Shown here: positions 1 through 7,463 of the stretch, piece by piece
How the letters are laid out: the number at the start of each line of letters is the position of its first letter
Numbering within the stretch: the stretch's first letter is position 1
Source: an uncultured Acetatifactor sp.
GTDB taxonomy: Bacteria > Bacillota > Clostridia > Lachnospirales > Lachnospiraceae
Assembly: GCA_910586435.1 (NCBI GenBank)
Contig: CAJUGT010000060.1
Span: 1-21,679, forward strand
DNA: 21,679 nt
Direction: 5' to 3'
Made by a program: the position numbers and the translations under genes
Notes under the pieces: model-generated
Told to the model about the DNA's origin: nothing
The model's database searches: none
The model's input: the letters and a program-made list of their open reading frames with translations, nothing else

Positions 1-45
1 CTCAACCTTCTTTCTTGGAATTCCCTATACTTGAATTATACAGGA
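1..45 (-). promoter_or_regulatory. Possible start region of a gene lying off the left edge
   Basis: Reading the minus strand, a TATAAT hexamer lies at 40-35, just after the AGGAG that ends the structured repeat. An AAGAAGG-like ribosome site follows at about 12-6, and then the sequence runs out. This suggests a further gene starts within a few bases beyond position 1. No good -35 hexamer is visible, so the promoter reading is weak. The gene itself cannot be seen. Confidence 0.3.
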
Positions 46-214
46 AGCTCCTATTCCAATTGCCATTTATGGCGATTTGTCCCGCTTGCGGGAACTTGTT
101 CCGGTCTCTGCCCTTCGGTGCCCCAACCAGGGATGAAATCTTCAGCCACTTTCGTGTCTGAAATTTCTTTCCTGTGTCTGAAAGACACATTACACCTCCG
201 TTCCGAGACTGTTT
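46..214 (-). repeat. Structured intergenic repeat, left copy (long hairpin plus tail module)
   Basis: On the minus strand the element opens with GTCTC (209-205), which pairs with GAGAC (108-104). Inside, GAAAT (167-163) pairs with ATTTC (139-135), TTCAG (162-158) with CTGAA (145-141), and the tip is CAC-GAAA-GTG, a GNRA tetraloop. A side hairpin of 7 bp with a 3-base loop sits at 189-173. A tail module follows with hairpins CCCGC-AA-GCGGG and GCCAT-AA-ATGGC, ending in TGGAATAGGAG at 58-48. It matches the right-edge copies in its outer arms (29 of 30 bases at 104-133 against 21526-21555; 16 of 16 at 199-214 against 21603-21618). The centre differs but pairs the same way. The function is not known to me. 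Confidence 0.75.
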
Positions 215-295
215 TTAAATTTCCTCTTGACATTTCTTAGCCGGACTATTCCAGTTCCGCAACCGTCCTTCTAATGTCATGTTCCCACAATATTG
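215..295 (-). other. Hairpin-forming 3' spacer of the GH27 gene
   Basis: After the GH27 stop codon the minus strand can fold into an outer 7 bp stem, TGACATT (279-273) with AATGTCA (234-228), and an inner 4 bp stem, GGAC (268-265) with GTCC (246-243). The loop holds GCGGAACTGGAATAG, close to the GGAAC...TGGAATAGGAG sequences before other genes here. No clear T run follows, so I do not call it an intrinsic terminator. Confidence 0.4.
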
Positions 296-1597
296 TTATA
301 GCTTGAAAAACTTTACTCCATGGGGCGGAACCTGTGCTGTCAAAACCGTCCCCTGTATGACCGCCGATTCGCCGCTCCAGACTTCTTCCGGCTTCATTTC
401 ATCAAAACACATTCCCCTGAATTGCTCCACTTCCGCCAAATCCCAGCTCATAGAATATGAATCTGTCCTGAAATTAAACAGAGCCAGATACCTTTCTCCC
501 GTATCTTTGTGATAGCAGCTCCATATAGCACAGCAATCGTCTCTCTTCACCTGTCTGCCCACATATCCATTGGCAACCAATTTCAATACTTCCGTTTTTT
601 GCAGCAGCGAAAGAGTCTCTTCATCAAGCTTCGTCAATTCTGCCCCCAACATCAATGGAGAGCCAAAAACACACCAGAGCGTCAACATAGTCTTTTGTTC
701 CTCTTTTGTCAGACAAGTATCACGCTCGTTGCCAAAGCCCTTGGAAAGCTTTCCCAATGGCAGCATATCACAATCCGGATACGACCCCTCCCCCACATGA
801 TTCTGCCATAATTCACAGCGCCGGAACATATCCTGAAGCAAATCCCATCTGTCCCAGAAATCATCCGTAATCCGCCACATATGGGCATACTTTTCATAAT
901 GCCATGCCCTGTCAATCAATGCCGGCCCCGGAGAAAGCGAAAGCACAATGTCTCTTCCTGTTTTTTCAATGGCGCAGGATAGCATTTCTACTTCATGCGC
1001 TGCCGAATATGGATTGTCTCTATACATATTCGTATTACATATATCATCGCATTTGATAAAATCCACACCCCAATCCGCATACATACCAATCAGGGAATCA
1101 TAATACTCCTGTGCCCCCGGCACTCCCCTGCGCACTCCATACATATCAGGATTCCATTTGCAAATAGATGACGGATCCGCAATCTCATTGGCAAAATATC
1201 CAGTCCCATAAATGGGCAAATGTCTGTGTGCCGCCTCCCTGGGAATCCCTCTCATAATATGTATACCAAACTTCAATCCCAGACTATGTACATACTCTGC
1301 CAGGGGCCCAAAACCCCTTCCCCCCGCTGAAGAGGGAAATCTGTTTACCGCAGGCTGCAGCCGGCCATAGCCATCCATCTCAATGTCGCCAAAGGGAATA
1401 TACTGGTATTTTTCCCTCTGGGTTCCTGCGTCACGGGAATACCATTCAATATCCACTACGACATATTCCCACCCCGCCTGTTTTAAATGCGCAGCCATAA
1501 ATTCCGCATTGGCTCTTACTTCCGCCTCTGTTACAGTGGTGTCATAATAGTCATAGCTGTTCCATCCCATAGGCGCCTTTTTCATAATACGTTTCAT
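296..1597 (-). CDS. GH27 alpha-galactosidase-like glycoside hydrolase, cytoplasmic
   Basis: A 433-residue retaining glycoside hydrolase of family 27, expected to remove terminal alpha-galactosyl residues, for example from melibiose, raffinose oligosaccharides or galactomannan fragments. The N-terminal (beta/alpha)8 barrel opens with MGWNSYDYYDTTVTE (10-24), the family's MGWNSW-type start. The nucleophile is expected at D184 in FIKCDD and the acid/base at D246 in WRITDDFW, four residues after the Arg as in human GLA. The last ~90 residues form the usual beta-sandwich. No signal peptide is visible, so it should act on imported oligosaccharides. The start has AGAGG eight bases upstream. Only 34 bases separate it from the 7TM diguanylate cyclase before it, so the two are probably co-transcribed. 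GH27 also contains alpha-N-acetylgalactosaminidases and isomaltodextranases, so the substrate is inferred. Confidence 0.88.
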   Translation of the reverse strand: MKRIMKKAPMGWNSYDYYDTTVTEAEVRANAEFMAAHLKQAGWEYVVVDIEWYSRDAGTQREKYQYIPFGDIEMDGYGRLQPAVNRFPSSAGGRGFGPLAEYVHSLGLKFGIHIMRGIPREAAHRHLPIYGTGYFANEIADPSSICKWNPDMYGVRRGVPGAQEYYDSLIGMYADWGVDFIKCDDICNTNMYRDNPYSAAHEVEMLSCAIEKTGRDIVLSLSPGPALIDRAWHYEKYAHMWRITDDFWDRWDLLQDMFRRCELWQNHVGEGSYPDCDMLPLGKLSKGFGNERDTCLTKEEQKTMLTLWCVFGSPLMLGAELTKLDEETLSLLQKTEVLKLVANGYVGRQVKRDDCCAIWSCYHKDTGERYLALFNFRTDSYSMSWDLAEVEQFRGMCFDEMKPEEVWSGESAVIQGTVLTAQVPPHGVKFFKL

Positions 1598-1631
1598 GTC
1601 ACATACCTCTTTTCTCTTTTTTCTTCATATA

Positions 1632-3311
1632 CTAATGCGCTTTTTGCATCTTCTGCTCTGAATTCTTCAACCACTTTTTGTTCTCATACATCAGCATATC
1701 CGCCCTGCTTCTGGTCTTGTCAAGGTCAGCATCCAGTCTCGGGTCGTATCTTGCGTATCCGGCAGCAATCTGCATACAAACCATTTCTGAACTTTCATTA
1801 TACACAGACTCCTCCCGCATCAGCATCCGAATCAGGCCTTCAATCTCTTCCTCCGACGAATTCTTCATAATCACACAAAATTCATCCCCTCCAATTCGAT
1901 ACACTTTCCCATATCCTTCAAAAATTTTCTTAATTAAATCAGCTGAGTCTGTCAGATAGCGGTCTCCCTCCATATGACCAAGAGTATCATTACACTTCTT
2001 TAGATTATTCAAGTCAAACATTACTATGTATACATTTGCCTGCTTCCCCTTTTCTATTTTCTGAGAGCAGTTTTCCTGCTTATCATTCTCCTGAAAGTCA
2101 ATCCCCCTGGACAAAAGTTTAGTGATATCCTCCGAATAAGCATTCCTGTTATAGCATTTGGTCAACATATCCTTTTGCGCAAGTTCCTTATAAATCTCTG
2201 CCTTTTGTATCTCCGCAATCTTTTCAGCAGCATCTGAAGCAGTCTCCAATCCAAGTATCATAATATACGCCAAAAGACCAAACATCCCAAAGATTTGCAT
2301 ATTTGCTATCCGTGAATAGTACGCATATAATTCCACCCCCACTGCCAACACCAACACCAGCAGTCCTGCCGTATTCAATCCCAAATGCTTTCTTGTTCTC
2401 CCGCTTCTCATTTTACGCAATATCCCCAGCAGAAAATAAAGCAAATCCCCCACCAAAACAATATGTACAATCCATACCGTTTCCTTAAAATCAGCGATAT
2501 TCAACCATTGCAGAATCATCATCAAAGTCATTCCTCCAATGGCAAACATGGCTAAAAACTTGTGAAAATAACGCCCTTCCCTGGCAATATAATGTTTTAC
2601 AAAGAGCATGAATGTAACACCAATCAACATGAGCAGTACATATGTAAGATAGGACGCATACACTCTATTCTCCAACAACACCATCACTGGCTTTTCTTCC
2701 GTAAAAGCCCATATTCCAATCAAAACTGCAGATAATCCCATATAAAGCAGCTCTCTGGCTACATCCTTCTTGCGGCACAGAAACAACCAGAATATCACCA
2801 TACAAACGCCTATGACAACCAGCAATACACTGACACCCATAGCAAAGACCGAATCACGAACCATTCCTTGCAGTATACTGACACCCCTGCCTTTATAAAA
2901 AATATGTTGATTATTTTCTCCTGACTCATAAACCGCCTTTAGCCTTACCACAATTTCTTTTGTATCAGCAGAAATGTCTACCATATTCCACACGGAACCA
3001 GAAGTATGTCCAAAAATTGTATTCACCTTTCTTCTCTCATATACCAAATTTCCATCCGTATAAACCTCTACCTCCTGATGATTGGTGTAAAATAGCAGGC
3101 AGTAGGCCATATTGCCTGATTCCCCCACAAAGGTATAGCTTTGCGTGCCATCACTTAATATCTCATATTCTTTGGGTTCTATTTCATCACAGGGGTTCCC
3201 CTCCCTCAGCTTCCATTTATTTTCATGAATTACAAAACCTCCAATTACAAGAAGCACAATTTGAATACAGAGAAATACAATATATACATTTTGCAAAGAG
3301 AACTTCTTCAT
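1632..3311 (-). CDS. 7TM-DISM-type membrane diguanylate cyclase (GGDEF)
   Basis: A 559-residue membrane signalling protein. It has an N-terminal membrane segment (about 10-28), an extracellular beta-rich region (about 30-150), seven predicted membrane spans (about 154-179, 187-203, 217-238, 249-271, 279-298, 310-331, 338-355), a short helical linker, and a GGDEF domain (about 378-545). The motif RIGGDEF is intact at 472-478, so it should make cyclic di-GMP. The usual inhibitory RxxD site five residues upstream reads EGYG, so product inhibition at that site is unlikely. The layout matches 7TMR-DISM receptors, whose outer domain is thought to bind ligands, possibly carbohydrates. I chose the start at 3311 because AAGGGG lies seven bases upstream; an in-frame ATG at 3359 lacks a ribosome site. 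Pairing with GH27 suggests that it senses a sugar-related signal, which is inference. Confidence 0.85.
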   Translation of the reverse strand: MKKFSLQNVYIVFLCIQIVLLVIGGFVIHENKWKLREGNPCDEIEPKEYEILSDGTQSYTFVGESGNMAYCLLFYTNHQEVEVYTDGNLVYERRKVNTIFGHTSGSVWNMVDISADTKEIVVRLKAVYESGENNQHIFYKGRGVSILQGMVRDSVFAMGVSVLLVVIGVCMVIFWLFLCRKKDVARELLYMGLSAVLIGIWAFTEEKPVMVLLENRVYASYLTYVLLMLIGVTFMLFVKHYIAREGRYFHKFLAMFAIGGMTLMMILQWLNIADFKETVWIVHIVLVGDLLYFLLGILRKMRSGRTRKHLGLNTAGLLVLVLAVGVELYAYYSRIANMQIFGMFGLLAYIMILGLETASDAAEKIAEIQKAEIYKELAQKDMLTKCYNRNAYSEDITKLLSRGIDFQENDKQENCSQKIEKGKQANVYIVMFDLNNLKKCNDTLGHMEGDRYLTDSADLIKKIFEGYGKVYRIGGDEFCVIMKNSSEEEIEGLIRMLMREESVYNESSEMVCMQIAAGYARYDPRLDADLDKTRSRADMLMYENKKWLKNSEQKMQKAH

Positions 3312-3406
3312 CCCTTCACCCCTTTTCTTATCCCAAACTACTGTAAAAAACGGCATCACTAATTTTTCTTCATTGTATCACATTTATAATCCTTTTCATA
3401 CCTTTA

Positions 3407-3436
3407 ATTATAAGGATTTGTTCCATCCAACAACAA
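3407..3436 (-). promoter_or_regulatory. Candidate sigma-A promoter for the diguanylate cyclase-GH27 pair
   Basis: The minus strand shows TTGTTG (3436-3431), an 18-base spacer and a perfect TATAAT (3412-3407), about 100 bases before the start at 3311. The -35 overlaps the T-rich tail of the terminator that ends the preceding transcription unit, a common compact arrangement. The -35 match is only partial. Confidence 0.45.
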
Positions 3437-3460
3437 AGAAAACCAAGAGTCTCCTCTTGA
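3430..3460 (-). terminator. Intrinsic terminator after the GH31 gene
   Basis: On the minus strand CAAGAG (3459-3454), a GAGA loop and CTCTTG (3449-3444) make a 6 bp stem, extended by a T-G wobble. TTTTCTTTGTTG follows at once. It lies about 70 bases past the GH31 stop codon and probably ends that transcript. Confidence 0.65.
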
Positions 3461-3526
3461 TTTTCCTGTTCCAGATTTATTCTAATTTTTTCGGTTTTAT
3501 TCCACCCCATCACTATTCCGCTTGCG

Positions 3527-5854
3527 TTACAACCTAACCTTCATGCTGGGTCCGCAATTTTTCAGTACCGAATCCCCGGAAACTATGGACAATTCAGCCC
3601 CTTCAGCACTGTCTGCTTCCATATGAATCAGCCGAACCGTAAAAGGCTTATTTGTCTGGGCCTCAATGGCAATCATCTCTCCATCCCGTACCACTCGAAG
3701 CTTTGCCGCCCTTTTTCCCGCCATGTCATAGACCTCTGTTTCCACATCCTTTGGCTCATAGACATAAAAAGTTACATCATCAGCATAATCGTATTCCGGC
3801 GTATCCTCCCTGGCCCCCAAAGCAATAATGGAATTGGGCCGCACCATCAGAGGTATCTCCTGATAGCCGCAATGCTGCCGGTACCATCTGGCTCCCTCTT
3901 TCTGCTCTCCTGTCAGAAAATCCGTCCAAATCCCCTCCGGCAGATAATACTCCCCAATCCCCTCCTCGTTCAGTACAGGCGCCACCAGCAAACTATCTCC
4001 CAGCAGATATTGCTGGGCCAGGTAATGGCAGGTTCTATCCTCCGCAAATTCCAGCACCATGGCACGCATGGAAGGAATTCCTTCCAGGTGTACCTGCATG
4101 GCCGTTTTGAACAAATAGGGCATCAGCCTGGCTTTCAGTCTTGCAAAAAAGCGCAGAACATCCACTGCTTCCTCATCATATACCCATGGCACGCGATAAG
4201 AAGTGCTTCCATGAAGCCTGCTATGGGACGAAAGAAGGCCGAAAGCACACCAACGTTTATATACATCCGGCGTGGATGTGTGCTCAAAGCCGCCTATATC
4301 ATGGCTCCAAAAGCCAAAACCAGACATTTGAAGAGAAAGACCTCCCCTCAGACTTTCTTCCATGGACTCATAATCCGACTGGCAATCCCCTCCCCAATGA
4401 ACCGGATACTTCTGTCCCCCCACAGTGGCGGAACGGGCAAACAATACCGCTTCCTGTTTGCCCCGCTTCCTTTCCAAAAGCTCAAAAACCGTCTTGTTAT
4501 AGAGATATGTATAGTAATTATGCATTTTTACAGGATGTAAACCATTATAATAAACGCAGTCCACAGGAATACGCTCCCCGAAATCTGTCTTAAAACAGTC
4601 CACCCCCATTTCCAACAGTCCTTCCAGTTTATCCTGAAACCATCCGCATGCTTCAGGATTGGTGAAGTCCACCACTGCCATGCCCGGCTGCCACATATCC
4701 CACTGCCAGACCGAGCCATCAGGGCGTTTCAGAAAATACCCCTTCTCCATTCCCTCGTCAAAAAGAACGGACTCCTGGCCGATATAGGGGTTAATCCAGA
4801 CACAAACCCTCAGCCCCCTGGCTTTGATGCGCCCAATCATCCCTTTCGGATCAGGGAATACCCGCTCATCCCAGCAGAAATCGGACCAGTGAAACTCCTT
4901 CATCCAGAAACAGTCAAAATGAAAAACCGATAACGGAATGTCTCTTTCTGCCATTCCATCAATAAACTTCATCACTGTCTCTTCGTCATAATTTGTCGTA
5001 AAGGAAGTGGACAGCCAGAGCCCAAAAGTCCAGGCCGGAGGAAGGGCTGGTTTTCCTGTCAGATCTGTATATCTGCGCAAAACGTCTTTCATGGCAGGAC
5101 CATTGATCAGGTAATAATCCAGCATCTCCCCCCGCACGGAAAATTCTGTCTTCGTAACCGCTTCCGTCCCTATCTCAAAAGACACCTTCTCCGTATGATT
5201 CACCAGGACGCCATACCCTTTGTTAGAAAGGTAAAATGGTATATTTTTATAGGACTGTTCCGTGGAAGTTCCGCCGTCTTCATTCCAGATGTCCACCGTC
5301 TGCCCGTTTCTCACAAATGCGCCAAACCTCTCTCCCAGGCCGTAAATCAACTCTCCCACGCCTATGGAAAGCTGTTGGCGCATATATGCGTCATTATCAT
5401 CGCTTCTCACATAAGCGTCCCCATGCCAGTCAGTCCTTATGTACGCAAGGTCATTGTGGCCGCTTGACGTAAGCTTCTTTCCATGGGAATAATAAGTCAT
5501 CTTCCAGTTCTTCCTGTCAATGACCAACTCCAGAGTCCCGCTGACAATATGTATTTCTCTCTCATTTTCCCATGTGGTCATGGAGTGGCTTTCAGGGCAT
5601 ACAATCTCAAATTCAGGCGAATCATGAAGGGTTCCTTTATAGTGATACGTTTTCACCCTAATCACTTCCGGCGCAGGCGCAGTAATCTCCAATGTGAGAT
5701 TCACCCCACCCAATGTATTTCCCCTGGACGCAATCCTGTGTGTGGGTGCGCAGATGGTCACTTTATCCTTTGAAATTTTGGTAAAATAAGCCTCCGCAGG
5801 CGAAAAACACGCATATCCCTCTTTTTGCAGCCAACATCCATTACTGAATTTCAT
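3527..5854 (-). CDS. yicI: GH31 alpha-xylosidase, YicI type, cytoplasmic
   Basis: A 775-residue family 31 glycoside hydrolase that closely resembles E. coli YicI (772 residues), which releases alpha-xylose from isoprimeverose and xyloglucan oligosaccharides. The N-terminal beta-sandwich includes GLGERFGAFVRNGQTV (172-187) and GTSTEQSYKNIPFY (195-208). The catalytic barrel carries the nucleophile D424 in CFKTDFGERIP and the acid/base D490 in HWGGDCQSDYESM, 66 residues apart as in YicI (416 and 482). SGFGFWSHDIGGFEHT and FGLLSSHSRLHGS are also kept. No signal peptide is seen. The start at 5854 has AAGGAG six bases upstream; a longer in-frame start at 5947 would overlap the previous gene and has no ribosome site. 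The gene follows the MutS-like pair after 76 bases and ends in a terminator. Alpha-glucosidase activity is the main alternative, but the YicI-specific motifs make alpha-xylosidase likely. Confidence 0.9.
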   Translation of the reverse strand: MKFSNGCWLQKEGYACFSPAEAYFTKISKDKVTICAPTHRIASRGNTLGGVNLTLEITAPAPEVIRVKTYHYKGTLHDSPEFEIVCPESHSMTTWENEREIHIVSGTLELVIDRKNWKMTYYSHGKKLTSSGHNDLAYIRTDWHGDAYVRSDDNDAYMRQQLSIGVGELIYGLGERFGAFVRNGQTVDIWNEDGGTSTEQSYKNIPFYLSNKGYGVLVNHTEKVSFEIGTEAVTKTEFSVRGEMLDYYLINGPAMKDVLRRYTDLTGKPALPPAWTFGLWLSTSFTTNYDEETVMKFIDGMAERDIPLSVFHFDCFWMKEFHWSDFCWDERVFPDPKGMIGRIKARGLRVCVWINPYIGQESVLFDEGMEKGYFLKRPDGSVWQWDMWQPGMAVVDFTNPEACGWFQDKLEGLLEMGVDCFKTDFGERIPVDCVYYNGLHPVKMHNYYTYLYNKTVFELLERKRGKQEAVLFARSATVGGQKYPVHWGGDCQSDYESMEESLRGGLSLQMSGFGFWSHDIGGFEHTSTPDVYKRWCAFGLLSSHSRLHGSTSYRVPWVYDEEAVDVLRFFARLKARLMPYLFKTAMQVHLEGIPSMRAMVLEFAEDRTCHYLAQQYLLGDSLLVAPVLNEEGIGEYYLPEGIWTDFLTGEQKEGARWYRQHCGYQEIPLMVRPNSIIALGAREDTPEYDYADDVTFYVYEPKDVETEVYDMAGKRAAKLRVVRDGEMIAIEAQTNKPFTVRLIHMEADSAEGAELSIVSGDSVLKNCGPSMKVRL

Positions 5855-5880
5855 CTTATTCTCCTTTTTATTTAAGTTCC

Positions 5881-5933
5881 GCTCTTCTCTATAGCGCCTT
5901 GTGATGGAAATCACATTTCGCAGGCAAGAGCTA
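5881..5933 (-). promoter_or_regulatory. Inverted-repeat leader of the GH31 gene with a CRP-like palindrome
   Basis: The spacer before GH31 holds a perfect TGTGA-N6-TCACA palindrome at 5900-5915, the form bound by CRP/FNR-family regulators. A TATAGA hexamer (5893-5888) lies just downstream, so a bound protein would sit near the -35 position. The same bases also sit in a longer inverted repeat: GCTCTT (5931-5926) with AAGAGC (5886-5881), GCCT with AGGC, and TGTGAT with ATCACA. It may therefore be an RNA hairpin rather than an operator. No T run follows it. Confidence 0.4.
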
Positions 5934-7463
5934 TTCCTTTGCCCCAAAATACTTCTCCAACAATTCCCTCTCCAAAATCCCCGTCTCAGGACTTCCTTTC
6001 ACGATACGATGGGTCTTCTTCACTCTGCCGTCCGTTTCTTTCCATTGTTCCGTCACATAATTTATGGCATATTCCCCCTCTGCCAATGCCAGTTTCTTTT
6101 CCTGCGCCATATCCGCCAGACATTTTAAATGAGTCACAAAGATCAAATGTGAATGTGTCTCAGAAAACGCATGTATTGCCTCGGCCGCAATATCGGCCCC
6201 TTCTCTTTCGGAGGTTGTAGCCAATATCTCATTCATCAGCAAAAGGCTTCCCTTCTTCAGCATTCCCGCCACAGATTTCATTGCCACCAATTCCTGCTCC
6301 AACTTGCCATATATGGTATGCGCATCCTCATTGCAGGAAAAAAGACTTCCGATAAACCCGGCGGCAGATGCCTCAAAAAAATCTGCCGGGACATAGAACC
6401 CCAACTGCATCATAATCTGAGACAATCCCACTGCCTGCAAAAAAGTTGTCTTGCCGCCGCTGTTATGTCCTGTTACTATGGCAATCCTGCCCTCTTCATT
6501 AGAATATGAATTGCTTTGTATTCCACCAGCCGCTTTCTCTGCCAGCAAATAAATCGGGTACAGACTTCTAAACTCCATAAACGCGCCGCAGCCCTCCCTT
6601 ACCCTGGGCAGGCACATTCCAATTCCCTGTTGTTGGCAGATTTCATAGAGTCGTATGCCAGCTCTGTAATAAGGAATTTCCCGTTGTATTCTCCTGAACG
6701 CATTTACAATCGCACTGTTTAGCCTGGAAGCAAAATCGCATAACTTCAAGGTAGTTTTGGAATATATCTCATCCATATTGCTGCTCAAAATAATATTATC
6801 CGCAGGAATCAGGTAATCTTTGTCCACCACTGTTTTCTTTAACAGTCCCTTTTCTTTGGTTATATAATAATTTCCCCGGTACAATCCCTGTATGGTCACG
6901 GAATCCAAAACCTGTCCATATGTATACTCCGGCCGATACCTGATGGCGCCGTTTTCTAACAGTTCCTTCAAATGCCCTATAATCTCCCCAAGCCCCTTTT
7001 TATACTCATGATTTCCCAGAAATCTCACCAGCCCCACCAGGGCATCCGATCTAAATTCCGTTTCCGCTCCCAGGTTCGCAGTACATATGGCCTGATAATT
7101 TGCCTCCAGCACCCCGATATTCTCTTCCAGATTTTTATAGACAGGCTGGGTTTTGTCCCATATATTTCTCTTAATTGGCACATTATTTTTAAGTTTTTGA
7201 CAGAAATTCTCATACTTATCCAGAAAATGCGGTTTTTGTATCAGGTCTTGAAGCACTTCCTGGCGATGCAGAATTACTTCTTTGTCCACAGGTAAATAGT
7301 CCAGCTCCTGGCAAAGCACCCCAAATTCTGTCTTGTTTAGAACATGTGCTTCCACCAGCCTTTCCAACTGTAAATCATGCGCCAACCACGGACTGACTCT
7401 TCCGCCCTCTTTTCCCTGCTCCCACTTCTCCTCACTGGGATACAGCAAATCAAACCAGATCAT
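5931..7463 (-). CDS. MutS-fold ATPase without mismatch-recognition domains (second of pair)
   Basis: A 510-residue protein with a helical core like MutS domain III and a C-terminal MutS-type ABC ATPase. The core shows the MutS-like VDKEVILHRQEVLQDLI (59-75). The ATPase has Walker A GHNSGGKT (332-339), a conserved GKLEQEL segment (386-392), Walker B LLLMNE (407-412) and THLK after it. Mismatch-binding domains I and II, the Smr nuclease domain of MutS2 and a C-terminal HTH are absent, so it is not standard mismatch repair or MutS2. Walker B has Asn411 in place of the usual Asp. The start codon overlaps the stop of the preceding MutS-like gene in an ATGA junction, with GGAGG seven bases upstream, so the two are probably translationally coupled and may form a heterodimer. 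The function is unknown. Confidence 0.8.
   Translation of the reverse strand: MIWFDLLYPSEEKWEQGKEGGRVSPWLAHDLQLERLVEAHVLNKTEFGVLCQELDYLPVDKEVILHRQEVLQDLIQKPHFLDKYENFCQKLKNNVPIKRNIWDKTQPVYKNLEENIGVLEANYQAICTANLGAETEFRSDALVGLVRFLGNHEYKKGLGEIIGHLKELLENGAIRYRPEYTYGQVLDSVTIQGLYRGNYYITKEKGLLKKTVVDKDYLIPADNIILSSNMDEIYSKTTLKLCDFASRLNSAIVNAFRRIQREIPYYRAGIRLYEICQQQGIGMCLPRVREGCGAFMEFRSLYPIYLLAEKAAGGIQSNSYSNEEGRIAIVTGHNSGGKTTFLQAVGLSQIMMQLGFYVPADFFEASAAGFIGSLFSCNEDAHTIYGKLEQELVAMKSVAGMLKKGSLLLMNEILATTSEREGADIAAEAIHAFSETHSHLIFVTHLKCLADMAQEKKLALAEGEYAINYVTEQWKETDGRVKKTHRIVKGSPETGILERELLEKYFGAKE

Noticed and set aside
46..214. Insertion sequence or transposon end
   Set aside because: No transposase, target duplication or terminal inverted repeats of an IS type are seen. 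A short non-autonomous element cannot be excluded, but the RNA structure explains the sequence better.
3623..4540. A 305-codon plus-strand open frame inside the alpha-xylosidase gene
   Set aside because: It lies wholly within a clear GH31 gene on the other strand, has no family motifs and an unnatural composition. Similar antisense frames at 13772-14512 and 10141-10800 were rejected for the same reason.
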